A stretch of DNA of 35,762 bases from an uncultured Eubacteriales bacterium (GCA_934447715.1 CAKSER010000015.1:1-35762), one strand, 5' to 3'. Shown: positions 8,385 to 17,690, counted from the stretch's first letter. Program-made: numbers and translations. The notes: generated by a model from the sequence alone, not told the origin.

Positions 8385-8413
8385 AAAACCGTCCGTAAAA
8401 ACGGACGGTTTTT
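8385..8413 (+). terminator. Intrinsic terminator after mgsA
   Basis: Perfect 12-bp stem AAAACCGTCCGT / ACGGACGGTTTT with an AAAA loop and a continuing T-run. Confidence 0.9.
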
Positions 8414-8450
8414 TACACAAAAATTAAATCTGCAAAAGCATAGGAACAGC

Positions 8451-8480
8451 AAAAAAGGCACAGGATTAAATCCTGTACCT
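8451..8480 (-). terminator. Intrinsic terminator after hisS
   Basis: On the minus strand, GGTACAGGAT and ATCCTGTGCC pair around a TTA loop and are followed by TTTTTT. A T-rich stretch also follows on the plus strand, so it may work in both directions as backup for mgsA. Confidence 0.8.
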
Positions 8481-8514
8481 TTTACTTTTTTTAATGTCAT
8501 TCTACTCGTCTTTA

Positions 8515-9876
8515 TTATTCGTCTCTGTCGACAATTACGGTTCCCTCGTTTGCCGATGCCAGCTCCTGCATTATCTTAAGAGAAGCCTCACTTGCACTGA
8601 CCGTAATCTGGTCTCCGGTTTTAAGATTCTTTAAGCTGACCTTGCCGGAGGCAATTTCGTCATCCCCGAGGAATATTACATACGGAATTCCGAGCTTGTC
8701 GGCGTAGCCGATTCTTGCCTTGAACTTCTTTTTTTCGGAATAAAGCTGGGTTCTGATTCCCTGCTTGCGCATAAAGGATGCAACATTCGCTGCCGCAGAC
8801 AGATCGTCGGTCATCGGAATTATAAGAAGATCCGACGATGATCTTGAAAAATCGGCATTAAGATAGCCCTGCTCGCCTAAGATGTAAAAGAGCCTTGTAA
8901 GTCCGATCGAGATTCCGACGCCGGGAAGCTTCTTGTCGGTATAGTACTCGGCAAGATTGTCATAACGTCCGCCCGAGCAGATCGAGCCGATTTCCGGGTG
9001 GTCGAGCATCTGCGTTTCGTAAACCGTTCCGGTGTAGTAATCAAGTCCGCGCGCAATCGTAAGATCTACGCAGTAAAACTCTGCAGGAACGCCGAACTTC
9101 TCCATATAGGTAACAACCGTTTTAAGCTCATCGGCTCCGAGATCAAACGTCTCGTTTTTGCCCCTGTACCAGTCAAGAGAGCTTATAATTGCATCTGTGT
9201 CTCCGTTTGTCGAAAGGAAATCGAGAAGCTTATCAGAGGTTTCATTGTCGATTTCAAGCTCTGAAAGAATCTCCTTTACCTTATCACTACCGATTTTCTC
9301 CAATTTATCGATTGTCTGCATGACCGACTGTGCCTTGTCGCTTATTCCGAGAATCTCGAAAAAGCCGTTTAAAAGCTTTCTGTTGTTGATGCGGATTTTA
9401 AATCTTTTAAGACCGAGCGAGGTAAACGCATTATAGATTATCGACGGAATTTCCGCCTCGTTCATGATATCGAGCTTTTCGTCGCCGATAATATCGATAT
9501 CAGCCTGATAAAACTCTCTGAAACGCCCTCTCTGCGCTCTTTCGCCGCGATATACCTTTCCTATCTGGTATCTTCTAAACGGAAATACAAGCTGACCCTG
9601 ATGCAAGGAAACATACTTTGCGAGCGGAACCGTAAGGTCGAAGCGGAGCGAAAGATCCGAGTCTCCCTTTGTAAATCTGTATATCTGCTTTTCGGTTTCT
9701 CCGCCGCCTTTTGCAAGCAGAATTTCGGACGATTCGATAAGAGGAGTGTCAAGAGCCGTAAAGCCGTAAAGCTCATAGGTTTTCCTTAAAATAGAGATCA
9801 TCTCGTCAAACTGTCTTTGCTGATCCGGAAGCAGCTCCATAAATCCGGAAAGCGTCCTTGGGGTTATCTTTGCCAT
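8515..9876 (-). CDS. hisS: Histidyl-tRNA synthetase
   Basis: A 453-residue class II aminoacyl-tRNA synthetase that charges tRNA-His. Class II motif 2 is FPFRRYQIGKVYRGERAQRG (near 98-117), followed by REFYQADIDIIG; the histidine-binding signatures ARGLDYYTGTVYE and GGRYDNL are intact, and the C-terminal anticodon-binding domain covers about 350-445 (RTQLYSEKKKFKARIGYADKLGIPYVIFLG region). Slightly longer than the common 420-430 residues. It stands alone; the aspS that often follows in Firmicutes is absent. The leader is only about 40 nt, too short for a T-box. A strong promoter with an overlapping palindrome lies upstream. Confidence 0.95.
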   Translation of the reverse strand: MAKITPRTLSGFMELLPDQQRQFDEMISILRKTYELYGFTALDTPLIESSEILLAKGGGETEKQIYRFTKGDSDLSLRFDLTVPLAKYVSLHQGQLVFPFRRYQIGKVYRGERAQRGRFREFYQADIDIIGDEKLDIMNEAEIPSIIYNAFTSLGLKRFKIRINNRKLLNGFFEILGISDKAQSVMQTIDKLEKIGSDKVKEILSELEIDNETSDKLLDFLSTNGDTDAIISSLDWYRGKNETFDLGADELKTVVTYMEKFGVPAEFYCVDLTIARGLDYYTGTVYETQMLDHPEIGSICSGGRYDNLAEYYTDKKLPGVGISIGLTRLFYILGEQGYLNADFSRSSSDLLIIPMTDDLSAAANVASFMRKQGIRTQLYSEKKKFKARIGYADKLGIPYVIFLGDDEIASGKVSLKNLKTGDQITVSASEASLKIMQELASANEGTVIVDRDE

Positions 9877-9910
9877 CTGTTTTTCTCCCGTTCGAAGTTA
9901 ACAAGTTAGT

Positions 9911-9948
9911 ATGTGATAAAGTATATCACATATTTTTTATCAAGTCAA
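9911..9948 (-). promoter_or_regulatory. hisS promoter with palindrome over the -10 region
   Basis: Minus-strand -35 TTGACT (9948-9943) and -10 TATACT (9925-9920) are 17 bp apart. An inverted repeat ATGTGATA (9911-9918) / TATCACAT (9924-9931) with a 5-bp spacer covers the -10 and the expected start site, so it could be a repressor site. The spacing (TGTGA-9-TCACA) is not that of Crp. Confidence 0.7.
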
Positions 9949-9972
9949 TAAATGAACGTAAATATCGGCACA

Positions 9973-11400
9973 TTATCTGCCGTTTCGCTCGTCATAGTAT
10001 TCCTGAATATTATCGATGTTTTCGTCCATCCATTTGATTCTTTCCTCGAAGAACTCCTTGAAATCGGTAATTGCTTCGTCATAGGATCTCTGGTTTCTTT
10101 CCGCCGGCTTAAGGAGATCCGACGTAAATGCGGTAGGCCATCTTTCAAAGTTTCTGTCAATGGCGTCGCCGAGATAGTCTATGACATCATCGATGTATGA
10201 ATAAAGGTACTCGGTTGTAAAATATGTTTTTCTTAACTCATGGTACTCGTTTATAAGATACTCGGTAAATTCATGATAGGTGAACAGCTCTCTGAACCAG
10301 GGTCTCCACCACAAATCGAATTTTTCACGGCTTAGTGCCGCGTGCTGATAGTTGTCGCAGCAGTTATTGAAATCCCATACGACCATCCGGAATTTGCCGT
10401 CAAGACCCTTATAAATGTAGGTCGACAGCCTTCCTGCATCATAGTTTGCGGTTACCTCGTTGATCAGAAAATAATCCGCAAAGGATTTCATATCAATAAC
10501 CTCGTTGAGGTTGCAGTTGCCGGATTTCAATAGGTTTTCGAATTCCTCAAAGTCCTCCTGAATTTTGTCCGCAACCGCCTGATCAAGCGCCTTTCCGTCC
10601 GGATAGACGATGTTGAGCACCGTATTTACATATTCCGGATAGACTTTAATATTTTTGATAGGATTGGACGAGCCGGTATCCTCTCTTAAAAGGTATGTTC
10701 CGAACTTGACACCCTTTTTTGTAATAGACAGCGGCAGACGCGAGCCGTTTGAACCGTTTGTCACCGTCTCTGTCATTACATATACACCGGCATATTTACC
10801 GTTTAAAACAACCTCGCAGAATCTGACATTCGGTGCGTAGCCCATTATTTCTCCGCTGATGTTGTACATCATGTAATTGCGCATGAGGGTCTTGTCAAGA
10901 TAAGGACCGTGCAGAGCCCATTCATCATGAGCATCCATTCCGAGTACCTGCTGTGCGGATGAATCACCGTTCTCGTTTGTCAGCTTGATAAGATAACCCT
11001 TTTTAAGAAAATATCTTGACGATTTGCCTCTTATACGGATCTCCATCGAGCTTGTCATCGACGCTTTGTCGGTTGTATGGTTCATCGTTCCGTAATTGTC
11101 GACGATCTTGATTGTCGCATTAACATAGGTTTCACCGTTTGCTGCGGTTGTAAACGAGCCTCTGTACGGTGCACCGGGAATTGCGACATTTCCGGTATCG
11201 ATACATACAACAGGCAGATGCGAGCACAAGCCGGTATAGTCCTCTCCGTGAGAGCATTCGGCCTTCTCTTCTGCCTCCAGATGCTGCTGGTAGCGCTCGG
11301 TTGCCGCATTGGCAGAGCTCTGACCGTCAACGATAGGTGCGATGACACCTGTTGCAATAATTGCTGCACAGCAAATCAGTCCGATAATTTTATACTTCAT
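9973..11400 (-). CDS. Secreted CotH-kinase-family protein
   Basis: A 475-residue protein with a signal peptide (about 1-31, ending ANA) and a CotH kinase-like domain. Seen: an N-terminal beta region with MEIRIRGKSSRYFLKKGYLIKL (about residues 119-141), which provides the lysines of the ATP site, NEVTANYDAGRLSTYIYK, and VVWDFNN with Trp342-Asp343, equivalent to the WDFD/N metal-binding motif of CotH. CotH in Bacillus phosphorylates spore-coat proteins, but secreted relatives also occur near surface polysaccharide genes, so a spore role is not proven. It lies 15 nt downstream of a DUF4956 gene and is probably cotranscribed with it. Clostridial operons of this kind often also contain a VTC-type polyphosphate polymerase gene, which is missing here. 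Confidence 0.85.
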   Translation of the reverse strand: MKYKIIGLICCAAIIATGVIAPIVDGQSSANAATERYQQHLEAEEKAECSHGEDYTGLCSHLPVVCIDTGNVAIPGAPYRGSFTTAANGETYVNATIKIVDNYGTMNHTTDKASMTSSMEIRIRGKSSRYFLKKGYLIKLTNENGDSSAQQVLGMDAHDEWALHGPYLDKTLMRNYMMYNISGEIMGYAPNVRFCEVVLNGKYAGVYVMTETVTNGSNGSRLPLSITKKGVKFGTYLLREDTGSSNPIKNIKVYPEYVNTVLNIVYPDGKALDQAVADKIQEDFEEFENLLKSGNCNLNEVIDMKSFADYFLINEVTANYDAGRLSTYIYKGLDGKFRMVVWDFNNCCDNYQHAALSREKFDLWWRPWFRELFTYHEFTEYLINEYHELRKTYFTTEYLYSYIDDVIDYLGDAIDRNFERWPTAFTSDLLKPAERNQRSYDEAITDFKEFFEERIKWMDENIDNIQEYYDERNGR

Positions 11401-11415
11401 AAACGTATTATCCGA

Positions 11416-12093
11416 TCAGTTGGAAATCTCATCATTCTGCATAACTAAATTTGCATACTCGGTTCCGTCAAGCTTATTGAGCGCCACTGTAACGCTTCCG
11501 AAGCTCTTCTCTGCCGTTTTCAGAATTTCCTCTGTGATTTCATATATAAACTCAATGCTGTCGGGCGAGGTGTTTCTTACACGGAGCTTTGCCTTTGAGT
11601 TGAAAAGCCTGTCCACCTCAGAAATAATTGCTTCTTCTGCCTTTGCTTCAGCTCTGACGATTAAAAGCATACGGTTGTCGGTTTTAAGTGCGCCGAGAAA
11701 CAGGATAAGAACAAAGATTACAAAGCTTCCGACGGATGCGACCTTGTAATCTCCGACACCGCAGCAGATTCCGGCGATAATTGTCCAGAAGATGTAAACG
11801 GTATCCCTGCTGTCCTTGATTGCGGTTCTGAATCTGACGATAGAAAGCGCTCCGACCATGCCTAAGGAAAGAGCAATATTGTTTCCTATAACAGTCATAA
11901 CCGTTCCGGTCATTACGGTCAGAAGTGCAAGCGAAACATTGAATCTTTTGCTGTAGATCGTTCCAGAATGCTCAAGATAGTATGTTACGAAAATGAACAA
12001 TCCGAAAATTGCCGAAACCACAATTCTGACAATGACCTCCATCCAGGAAAATGTCGATGTACTTGTAAGAAGTGAAAAAAATGATTCTTTCAT
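11416..12093 (-). CDS. DUF4956-family membrane protein
   Basis: A 225-residue protein with about four transmembrane helices in its first 140 residues and a cytoplasmic alpha/beta tail. The characteristic DUF4956 core is visible: GNNIALSLGMVGALSIVRFRTAIKD followed by D-T-V-Y-I-F-W and GIGCG-like helix. Function is unknown; the family is repeatedly found beside CotH-type and VTC-type (polyphosphate polymerase) proteins, and here it is directly followed by CotH. I place the start at ATG 12093, because GGAG (12102-12105) is 8 nt upstream; the frame is open 8 codons further. The transcript would have a leader of about 120 nt. Confidence 0.85.
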   Translation of the reverse strand: MKESFFSLLTSTSTFSWMEVIVRIVVSAIFGLFIFVTYYLEHSGTIYSKRFNVSLALLTVMTGTVMTVIGNNIALSLGMVGALSIVRFRTAIKDSRDTVYIFWTIIAGICCGVGDYKVASVGSFVIFVLILFLGALKTDNRMLLIVRAEAKAEEAIISEVDRLFNSKAKLRVRNTSPDSIEFIYEITEEILKTAEKSFGSVTVALNKLDGTEYANLVMQNDEISN

Positions 12094-12223
12094 TATGCTG
12101 TCTCCTAAATAACACAAATTGATATTTCTTTTAAAACGTCCGATACGTCAAAGCTAAAAAATCGACTGCTTCGTTATTTACCGTGCCGACACAGATCGAC
12201 ACATTAAAACAGCCCTAAAGGAA

Positions 12224-12252
12224 ATTATACCACAGATATACAATCTTTTCAA
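12224..12252 (-). promoter_or_regulatory. Promoter for the DUF4956-CotH operon
   Basis: Minus-strand -35 TTGAAA (12252-12247), 17 bp, -10 TATAAT (12229-12224). The leader from about 12217 to 12094 shows only weak short hairpins and no riboswitch that I recognise. Confidence 0.75.
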
Positions 12253-12312
12253 GTATTATTTTATCTCGATATTTTCTTTCCGTTTTAATAGAAGTTTTAA
12301 TAGAACAAGCCC

Positions 12313-12341
12313 TTTACAAGCTGCCCTTCTGTGTATATAAT
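12313..12341 (+). promoter_or_regulatory. Promoter for galM
   Basis: -35 TTTACA (12313-12318), 17 bp, perfect -10 TATAAT (12336-12341), about 40 bp before the gene. Confidence 0.75.
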
Positions 12342-12383
12342 AGCATTAAGCAACATTAAAAAAATAAGCATCGGAGCAAAATG

Positions 12384-13334
12384 ATGGAAAGCAAATCTTT
12401 TTTCGGAAAAATAAACAGTCAAAGCACATATCTTTATAAAATCAGATCCGGCAATATGGAGGCTGAAATTTCAAACTACGGAGCAACCCTTGTTTCTCTT
12501 TGCTTTATGGGTCAGAGAATGGTTCTTTCGTATGACAGCGCAAAAAAATACGATTCGGACGATAAGTACTTCGGCGCAACCGTCGGAAGAACCGCAGGAA
12601 GGATAGAAAACGCGGCTTTTTCACTTAACGGTACAAAGTACTGCCTTGATAAAAACGATAAAAATAACAGCCTTCACGGCGGCGCTGACGGATATAACCG
12701 AAGGATATGGAGCGTCACGGCATATGACGGCAGGTCGGTAACCCTTTCGCTTGTATCTGAGGCAGGCGATCAGGGCTATCCCGGACGGCTTACAGTTTTT
12801 GTGACATACACTCTTACAGACAATTCGATTATAATCGATTATAAAGCCTCATCGGATGAAGATACCCTTTGCTCGCTTACAAATCACTCATATTTTAATC
12901 TCGGTGGGAAAAAGGTGTACTCGTATGACCTGAGGCTTGATTCCGATAAGCATATGGTGCTCAATGCCGAGCTTATCAATACCGGAATTGCCGAAAACAA
13001 GGGGACAAAATTTGATTTTTCGAAAGCGAGAAAAATCTCGGAGGACTTTGACGACGGATTTTATATTTCGGATTATGACGGCAGCTTTAAGCCTGTCGCA
13101 TGGCTTAAATGCAACGAAAGCGGAATTATGATGACGGTTAAAACCGACATGCCGAGCATTCAGGTCTATACCGGCACATTTCTTACTGCTCCTTTTTCGC
13201 CCGGAGATTCCGTCTGCCTCGAGACACAATATCCTCCGAATGCAATCAATTCCTGCCCCGAGTATGCGCCGATTCTTAAAAAAGGCGAAGAATACCGGCA
13301 CAAGACCGAATATGTGTTTGAAAAAATTAATTAA
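12384..13334 (+). CDS. galM: Aldose 1-epimerase (galactose mutarotase)
   Basis: A 316-residue cytoplasmic beta-sandwich enzyme interconverting alpha and beta anomers of hexoses, supplying alpha-galactose to the Leloir pathway. Seen: NYGATLVSL near the N-terminus, ATVGRTAGRI, NNSLHGG (first catalytic His), TNHSYFNLGG (second His), and LETQYPPNA carrying the catalytic Glu. Length fits the family (about 300-350). Of two adjacent ATGs (12381, 12384), the second is 7 nt after GGAG and is preferred slightly. It has its own promoter and a strong terminator; no other galactose genes are nearby. Confidence 0.92.
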   Translation: MESKSFFGKINSQSTYLYKIRSGNMEAEISNYGATLVSLCFMGQRMVLSYDSAKKYDSDDKYFGATVGRTAGRIENAAFSLNGTKYCLDKNDKNNSLHGGADGYNRRIWSVTAYDGRSVTLSLVSEAGDQGYPGRLTVFVTYTLTDNSIIIDYKASSDEDTLCSLTNHSYFNLGGKKVYSYDLRLDSDKHMVLNAELINTGIAENKGTKFDFSKARKISEDFDDGFYISDYDGSFKPVAWLKCNESGIMMTVKTDMPSIQVYTGTFLTAPFSPGDSVCLETQYPPNAINSCPEYAPILKKGEEYRHKTEYVFEKIN

Positions 13335-13369
13335 AGAAGCTTTTGCAGCCCGAATTTAAGAATATAAAG

Positions 13370-13410
13370 AAATCACCCCGAATACAGATATAAAAACGGG
13401 GTGATTTTTT
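13370..13410 (+). terminator. Terminator of galM; its 3' arm doubles as a Shine-Dalgarno
   Basis: AAATCACCCCG (13370-13380) pairs with CGGGGTGATTT (from 13397), followed by T's. The sequence GGGGTGA in the 3' arm is also ideally placed (6 nt) before the ATC that begins the next open frame. Confidence 0.85.
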
Positions 13411-13920
13411 ATCGGAAAATTTATAAAAGCAATTTATATATTCATTCTGTCTTTTGCGCTTCTGCTTTGCAGCTCATGCTCTTCCGGCGGCAAAAGCGCG
13501 GATGAAATTGCACTTGACCTTATAAGCCATGCAGACGACGTTCCGCAGTGCAGGCAGCTTGTAAAATATGCTCCCGAGTTTGAAAAGGGGTATATTTCGG
13601 AGGCGGATTTTAACGACCTTTACACCGGCAAATCATGCAGGCTTCCGGAATGGGATATGATATCCGAATTTCGTCTGATCATTTCGGAAACACCGAATCT
13701 GTTCGAAATCCATGTTTTAAAGCTGAAAAATAAATCGGATGCCGAACTTGTCGAAGGGCTTGTAAAAAAGCGTGCGGAGCTGATAAACAACTTCAGAAAA
13801 ACTACCGAATCTGTTTTTAAATCAAGCGAAGCGGTTGTAATTTCAAGCGGCAGATATGTATTTCTCATTGCAACACCGTGCAATGACCGACTGATTGAAA
13901 GAATAAAGAAGCTCACATAG
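13411..13920 (+). CDS. Putative DUF4358-like lipoprotein with ATC start
   Basis: The frame is open from 13405 to the stop at 13920, but contains no ATG, GTG or TTG before an internal ATG at 13657. The whole 169 residues look genuine: a signal peptide with basic start, hydrophobic core (about 8-20) and CSSCSSGG as a loose lipobox, then a mixed alpha/beta domain ending EAVVISSGRYVFLIAT, which resembles DUF4358 lipoproteins of Clostridia. The best start is ATC at 13411, 6 nt after GGGGTGA. A non-AUG start, a recent ATG-to-ATC mutation, or a sequence error are the alternatives. The family assignment is from overall pattern and is moderate. The 3' end overlaps the convergent gene by 8 nt. Confidence 0.6.
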   Translation: MGKFIKAIYIFILSFALLLCSSCSSGGKSADEIALDLISHADDVPQCRQLVKYAPEFEKGYISEADFNDLYTGKSCRLPEWDMISEFRLIISETPNLFEIHVLKLKNKSDAELVEGLVKKRAELINNFRKTTESVFKSSEAVVISSGRYVFLIATPCNDRLIERIKKLT

Positions 13921-14593
13921 CTCTTGAATACAGATTGAGCCTGCCTGTTTTGCCGACCTTTTCTATCGCGCCGGTCTTACAAAGAAGATTGACCGCCTTT
14001 TGTGCACATCCCAGCGTGATTTTTGCAGCCTTTTGAAAATCCTTTGAAGTAAATTCATCTTCCAGGTCCTCGGGAACGAGCATTCTGTAGCCATCGCCGC
14101 TTACGGTGATCAATTCAAAGTCCGAAACCGGATATCTTTCGATCCGCTCGGACCCCTTCTTTCTGTCCCTGCTCCAGCCGCAAAGCAGCTTATATTCCTC
14201 CATATCGCAAAAGGCAAGAACAAGCTTCAGATTCTGAAAGGAAAGATATTCCCTGATCTTATAAAGCTCTTTAAAGCAGTCATAGACCGTCCCCGTTTTC
14301 GGGGACTTTCTCTTTTTTTGCGCTTCTCCGGTATCGGGATCGACCCAGATAAGCCACTTTTGTTTTGCAATCGGATATACAACCGTAACATCGAAATCGT
14401 CCGAAAGAAAAGCATTAAGCTTGTTTTTTAATTTATCAAATGAGCGCGTCTGTATTTCGATTATTCGGTTGTCCCTTTTTATATCGGCAATATACCCTTT
14501 TATCCTTTGTTCATGAAAGGACTTGTCCGACTCAAAATAAAGCTTCAGCATTGCATGAAGCTTCCGCTCCTTTTCGGTTCCGATTGAATGCAT
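13913..14593 (-). CDS. Conserved hypothetical protein: PD-(D/E)XK-like N-domain plus winged helix
   Basis: A 226-residue basic protein I recognise as a recurring but unnamed clostridial type. Residues 1-60 fit a PD-(D/E)XK nuclease core: a helix with Glu28, a strand with Asp37 (GYIADI), then IIEIQT with Glu46 and Gln48, where Gln replaces the usual Lys. The next helix and strand (DVTVVYPI) continue the fold. A conserved middle block (WLIWVDPDTGE, KKRKSPKTGTVYD, ELYKI, FCDMEEYKLL) follows, and residues about 180-226 form a winged-helix-like domain. A nucleic-acid role is inferred from these two parts; no partner gene is evident. GGAG is 7 nt before the ATG. Confidence 0.7.
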   Translation of the reverse strand: MHSIGTEKERKLHAMLKLYFESDKSFHEQRIKGYIADIKRDNRIIEIQTRSFDKLKNKLNAFLSDDFDVTVVYPIAKQKWLIWVDPDTGEAQKKRKSPKTGTVYDCFKELYKIREYLSFQNLKLVLAFCDMEEYKLLCGWSRDRKKGSERIERYPVSDFELITVSGDGYRMLVPEDLEDEFTSKDFQKAAKITLGCAQKAVNLLCKTGAIEKVGKTGRLNLYSRAM

Positions 14594-14644
14594 TTGTTGT
14601 CTCCTGTTTTTTCAAGTAGATATGAGGATATGAAAATCAATTTT

Positions 14645-14668
14645 GCGGAGCCGCCTCGGCAGCTCCGC
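14645..14668 (-). terminator. Strong GC hairpin after the Cys-rich gene
   Basis: On the minus strand GCGGAGCTGCC and GGCGGCTCCGC form a stem of 10-11 bp, but only AAAATTGATTTTC follows. Possibly an imperfect terminator or an mRNA 3' stabiliser. Confidence 0.45.
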
Positions 14669-14677
14669 CTACGTAGC

Positions 14678-15481
14678 TTAGCAGTTGAGATCCTTATATG
14701 ACGGTGGAGAAAATTCATTTATGGGGAACGCCATTTTCTCGAACAGTTCGCACGGATCCTCGGTATCTGTTGATACGCATTCCTTCTCCGGAACGCTGTA
14801 TTCGGATGCATTTATAAGGTACTGCCCCGGTCTTTCAATACGGATTACGCTGAAAAATCCGAGCGTAATATAAAGATTCTTGCTTCCGGGATATCCCTCG
14901 GTAAGAACCCCGTCGACAAAGCAGCAGATGTTATCCGGCAGCTCTCCGATCGAGCAGCAGCAGTTGCATCTGCAGTCGCATTCGGTTTTAACAGAAAGCA
15001 CAATCGGCTCAACAGCCTCTACAACAACCGTCGGAAGATTGGTTGTCGATATGCCTGCAGAGCAAGGCTTGCAGAAATCTCCGAATGTCGGACCGCTCTT
15101 GAATATGTTAACATTTCCTTCGCTGCCGTAAAGAATTACGCGCTTGTCGCAGACACAGATTCCTTCGAATTCCTCCGGATGTCCGAGATTTACGCACGCC
15201 TCGCAGACAACCTTTACATAAAAGCGTATCAGAATCTGGTAAAAGCCTCTGTTGAACTGTACCGGCTCGGTGTCAATATTAACACCTGCAATCTTTGCGG
15301 ATTTGACCCGTATAGCGGATGTTTTGTTTATCAGCTCATGACCGTATTCGGTAAGATAAACTCTGACATCGGAAAAGCAATCCTTATCCTTGCAGCTGTC
15401 AATGATCCTGTTGCAGTCGATGCAGACCGTTTCCCTGCAGAGCTGTCCGCCTCCGGGCTGACAGTTTCTGTTTTCTATCAT
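14678..15481 (-). CDS. Cysteine-rich conserved hypothetical protein
   Basis: A 267-residue soluble protein with 23 cysteines (nearly 9%), no signal peptide and no transmembrane helix. The cysteines cluster as an N-terminal set (C-x4-C-x2-C then DSCKDKDC), a CEACVNLG and ICVCD pair in the middle, and a dense run ECDCRCNCCC near residues 165-174 with ICC following. Between them are beta-rich stretches (VRVYL, FYQILIRFYVKV). Proteins of this type recur in spore-forming Clostridia; a structural role in spore coat or exosporium, cross-linked by disulfides, is plausible but is inference, as is metal binding. The start has AGGAAGG 7 nt upstream. I find no convincing sporulation-sigma promoter. Confidence 0.75.
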   Translation of the reverse strand: MIENRNCQPGGGQLCRETVCIDCNRIIDSCKDKDCFSDVRVYLTEYGHELINKTSAIRVKSAKIAGVNIDTEPVQFNRGFYQILIRFYVKVVCEACVNLGHPEEFEGICVCDKRVILYGSEGNVNIFKSGPTFGDFCKPCSAGISTTNLPTVVVEAVEPIVLSVKTECDCRCNCCCSIGELPDNICCFVDGVLTEGYPGSKNLYITLGFFSVIRIERPGQYLINASEYSVPEKECVSTDTEDPCELFEKMAFPINEFSPPSYKDLNC

Positions 15482-15600
15482 GGAAAAACCTTCCTCCCGT
15501 TTTATATCAATATAGTATATTTAATTCAAACTAAAATAATACTCTCGTATCATTCATTATAATACTATTCTTATAGGAGAAAAATTGCCACAGATATTAT

Positions 15601-15634
15601 CAAAACGCCGCCGGAAGAAATAATCCCGACGGCG
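15601..15634 (-). terminator. Possible weak terminator after the P-loop gene
   Basis: On the minus strand CGCCGTCGG and CCGGCGGCG pair with one mismatch, followed by TTTTG. Confidence 0.4.
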
Positions 15635-15679
15635 CATGACGTTCTTTTTTTGCTTTAGCTGATGCTCTTTTCAGCTGAT

Positions 15680-16093
15680 TCAGTTAATGATGTACTGATG
15701 ATATTTTTCCGGTACATCTTCCTTCTTTACGGACGATGTCATTGTAATGCATATTCCGTGTGAATCGGAAAGAGCGATGCATTTATCAAGGAAATCGGAA
15801 AAAGCGTTCATATCGTTGTTGCAGATCTTGAGTGCGGAATCGATGTAAATGTCCGTAACATCGTGGTTTCCGCCGTAGATTCCCGCAATGTAGCTGTAGA
15901 GCTGGTCGCCGCCGGATACTTTATATTCATCAACATCAAGAAGCTTTGCATGGTACGAAATTTCGTGAATAAGCTTTGTTCCCTTTTCTACAAAAACAAC
16001 AGATCCTTTTGCAGATTCGATTCTCTCGTTTGCAAGTGCAACGATAGTCTTGGTCTTTCCGGAGCCCTTAAGTCCGACAATCAATTTCAACAT
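15680..16093 (-). CDS. Small P-loop ATPase of unknown function
   Basis: A 137-residue protein that begins almost directly with a Walker A motif, GLKGSGKT (about residues 6-13), and has a plausible Walker B strand DIYIDSAL (about 100). The rest is a compact alpha/beta fold ending near residue 137, so only a minimal nucleotide-binding domain is present. Similar short proteins are found in Clostridia without known role; an NTP-dependent switch or kinase is possible. I prefer the second ATG (16093) because AGGAGG lies 8 nt upstream; from the first ATG (16099) the gap would be only 2 nt. It follows pgi after 67 nt in the opposite order of transcription (pgi is upstream on this strand). Confidence 0.7.
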   Translation of the reverse strand: MLKLIVGLKGSGKTKTIVALANERIESAKGSVVFVEKGTKLIHEISYHAKLLDVDEYKVSGGDQLYSYIAGIYGGNHDVTDIYIDSALKICNNDMNAFSDFLDKCIALSDSHGICITMTSSVKKEDVPEKYHQYIIN

Positions 16094-16166
16094 ATTCATG
16101 TCCTCCTGAAAAAAATATTATATAAGGATTTATACTAAGCAATTATAAGATCGGCGCAGGTGCGCT

Positions 16167-17507
<1,341 letters not shown>

Positions 17508-17544
17508 TGCTTTTCCTCTGTTATAACTATTAATTTACATTTTC

Positions 17545-17573
17545 ATTTTACTACATTTTGATTATTTTTTCAA
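17545..17573 (-). promoter_or_regulatory. Promoter for pgi
   Basis: Minus-strand -35 TTGAAA (17573-17568), 17 bp, -10 TAAAAT (17550-17545). Confidence 0.7.
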
Positions 17574-17625
17574 TAGTTTATTTTCATATTTTGGAATTAA
17601 ATTCGTCAAATTACTCAAAATATTC

Positions 17626-17662
17626 AAAAGCCCACAGAAAAAAATACATTCTGTGGGCTTTT
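17626..17662 (-). terminator. Terminator after the alpha-L-fucosidase gene
   Basis: AAAAGCCCACAGAA pairs perfectly with TTCTGTGGGCTTTT over a loop of about 9 nt, with T's at the end. It separates the fucosidase gene from the pgi promoter. Confidence 0.88.
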
Positions 17663-17690
17663 GTAACTTTTATTGATTTAAGTATTGATT

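Noticed and set aside
9877..9915. T-box leader for hisS
   Set aside because: The leader is only about 40 nt and contains neither a specifier loop nor the T-box sequence.
9911..9931. Crp/Fnr-type site at hisS
   Set aside because: The half-sites TGTGA and TCACA are 9 bp apart rather than 6 for Crp.
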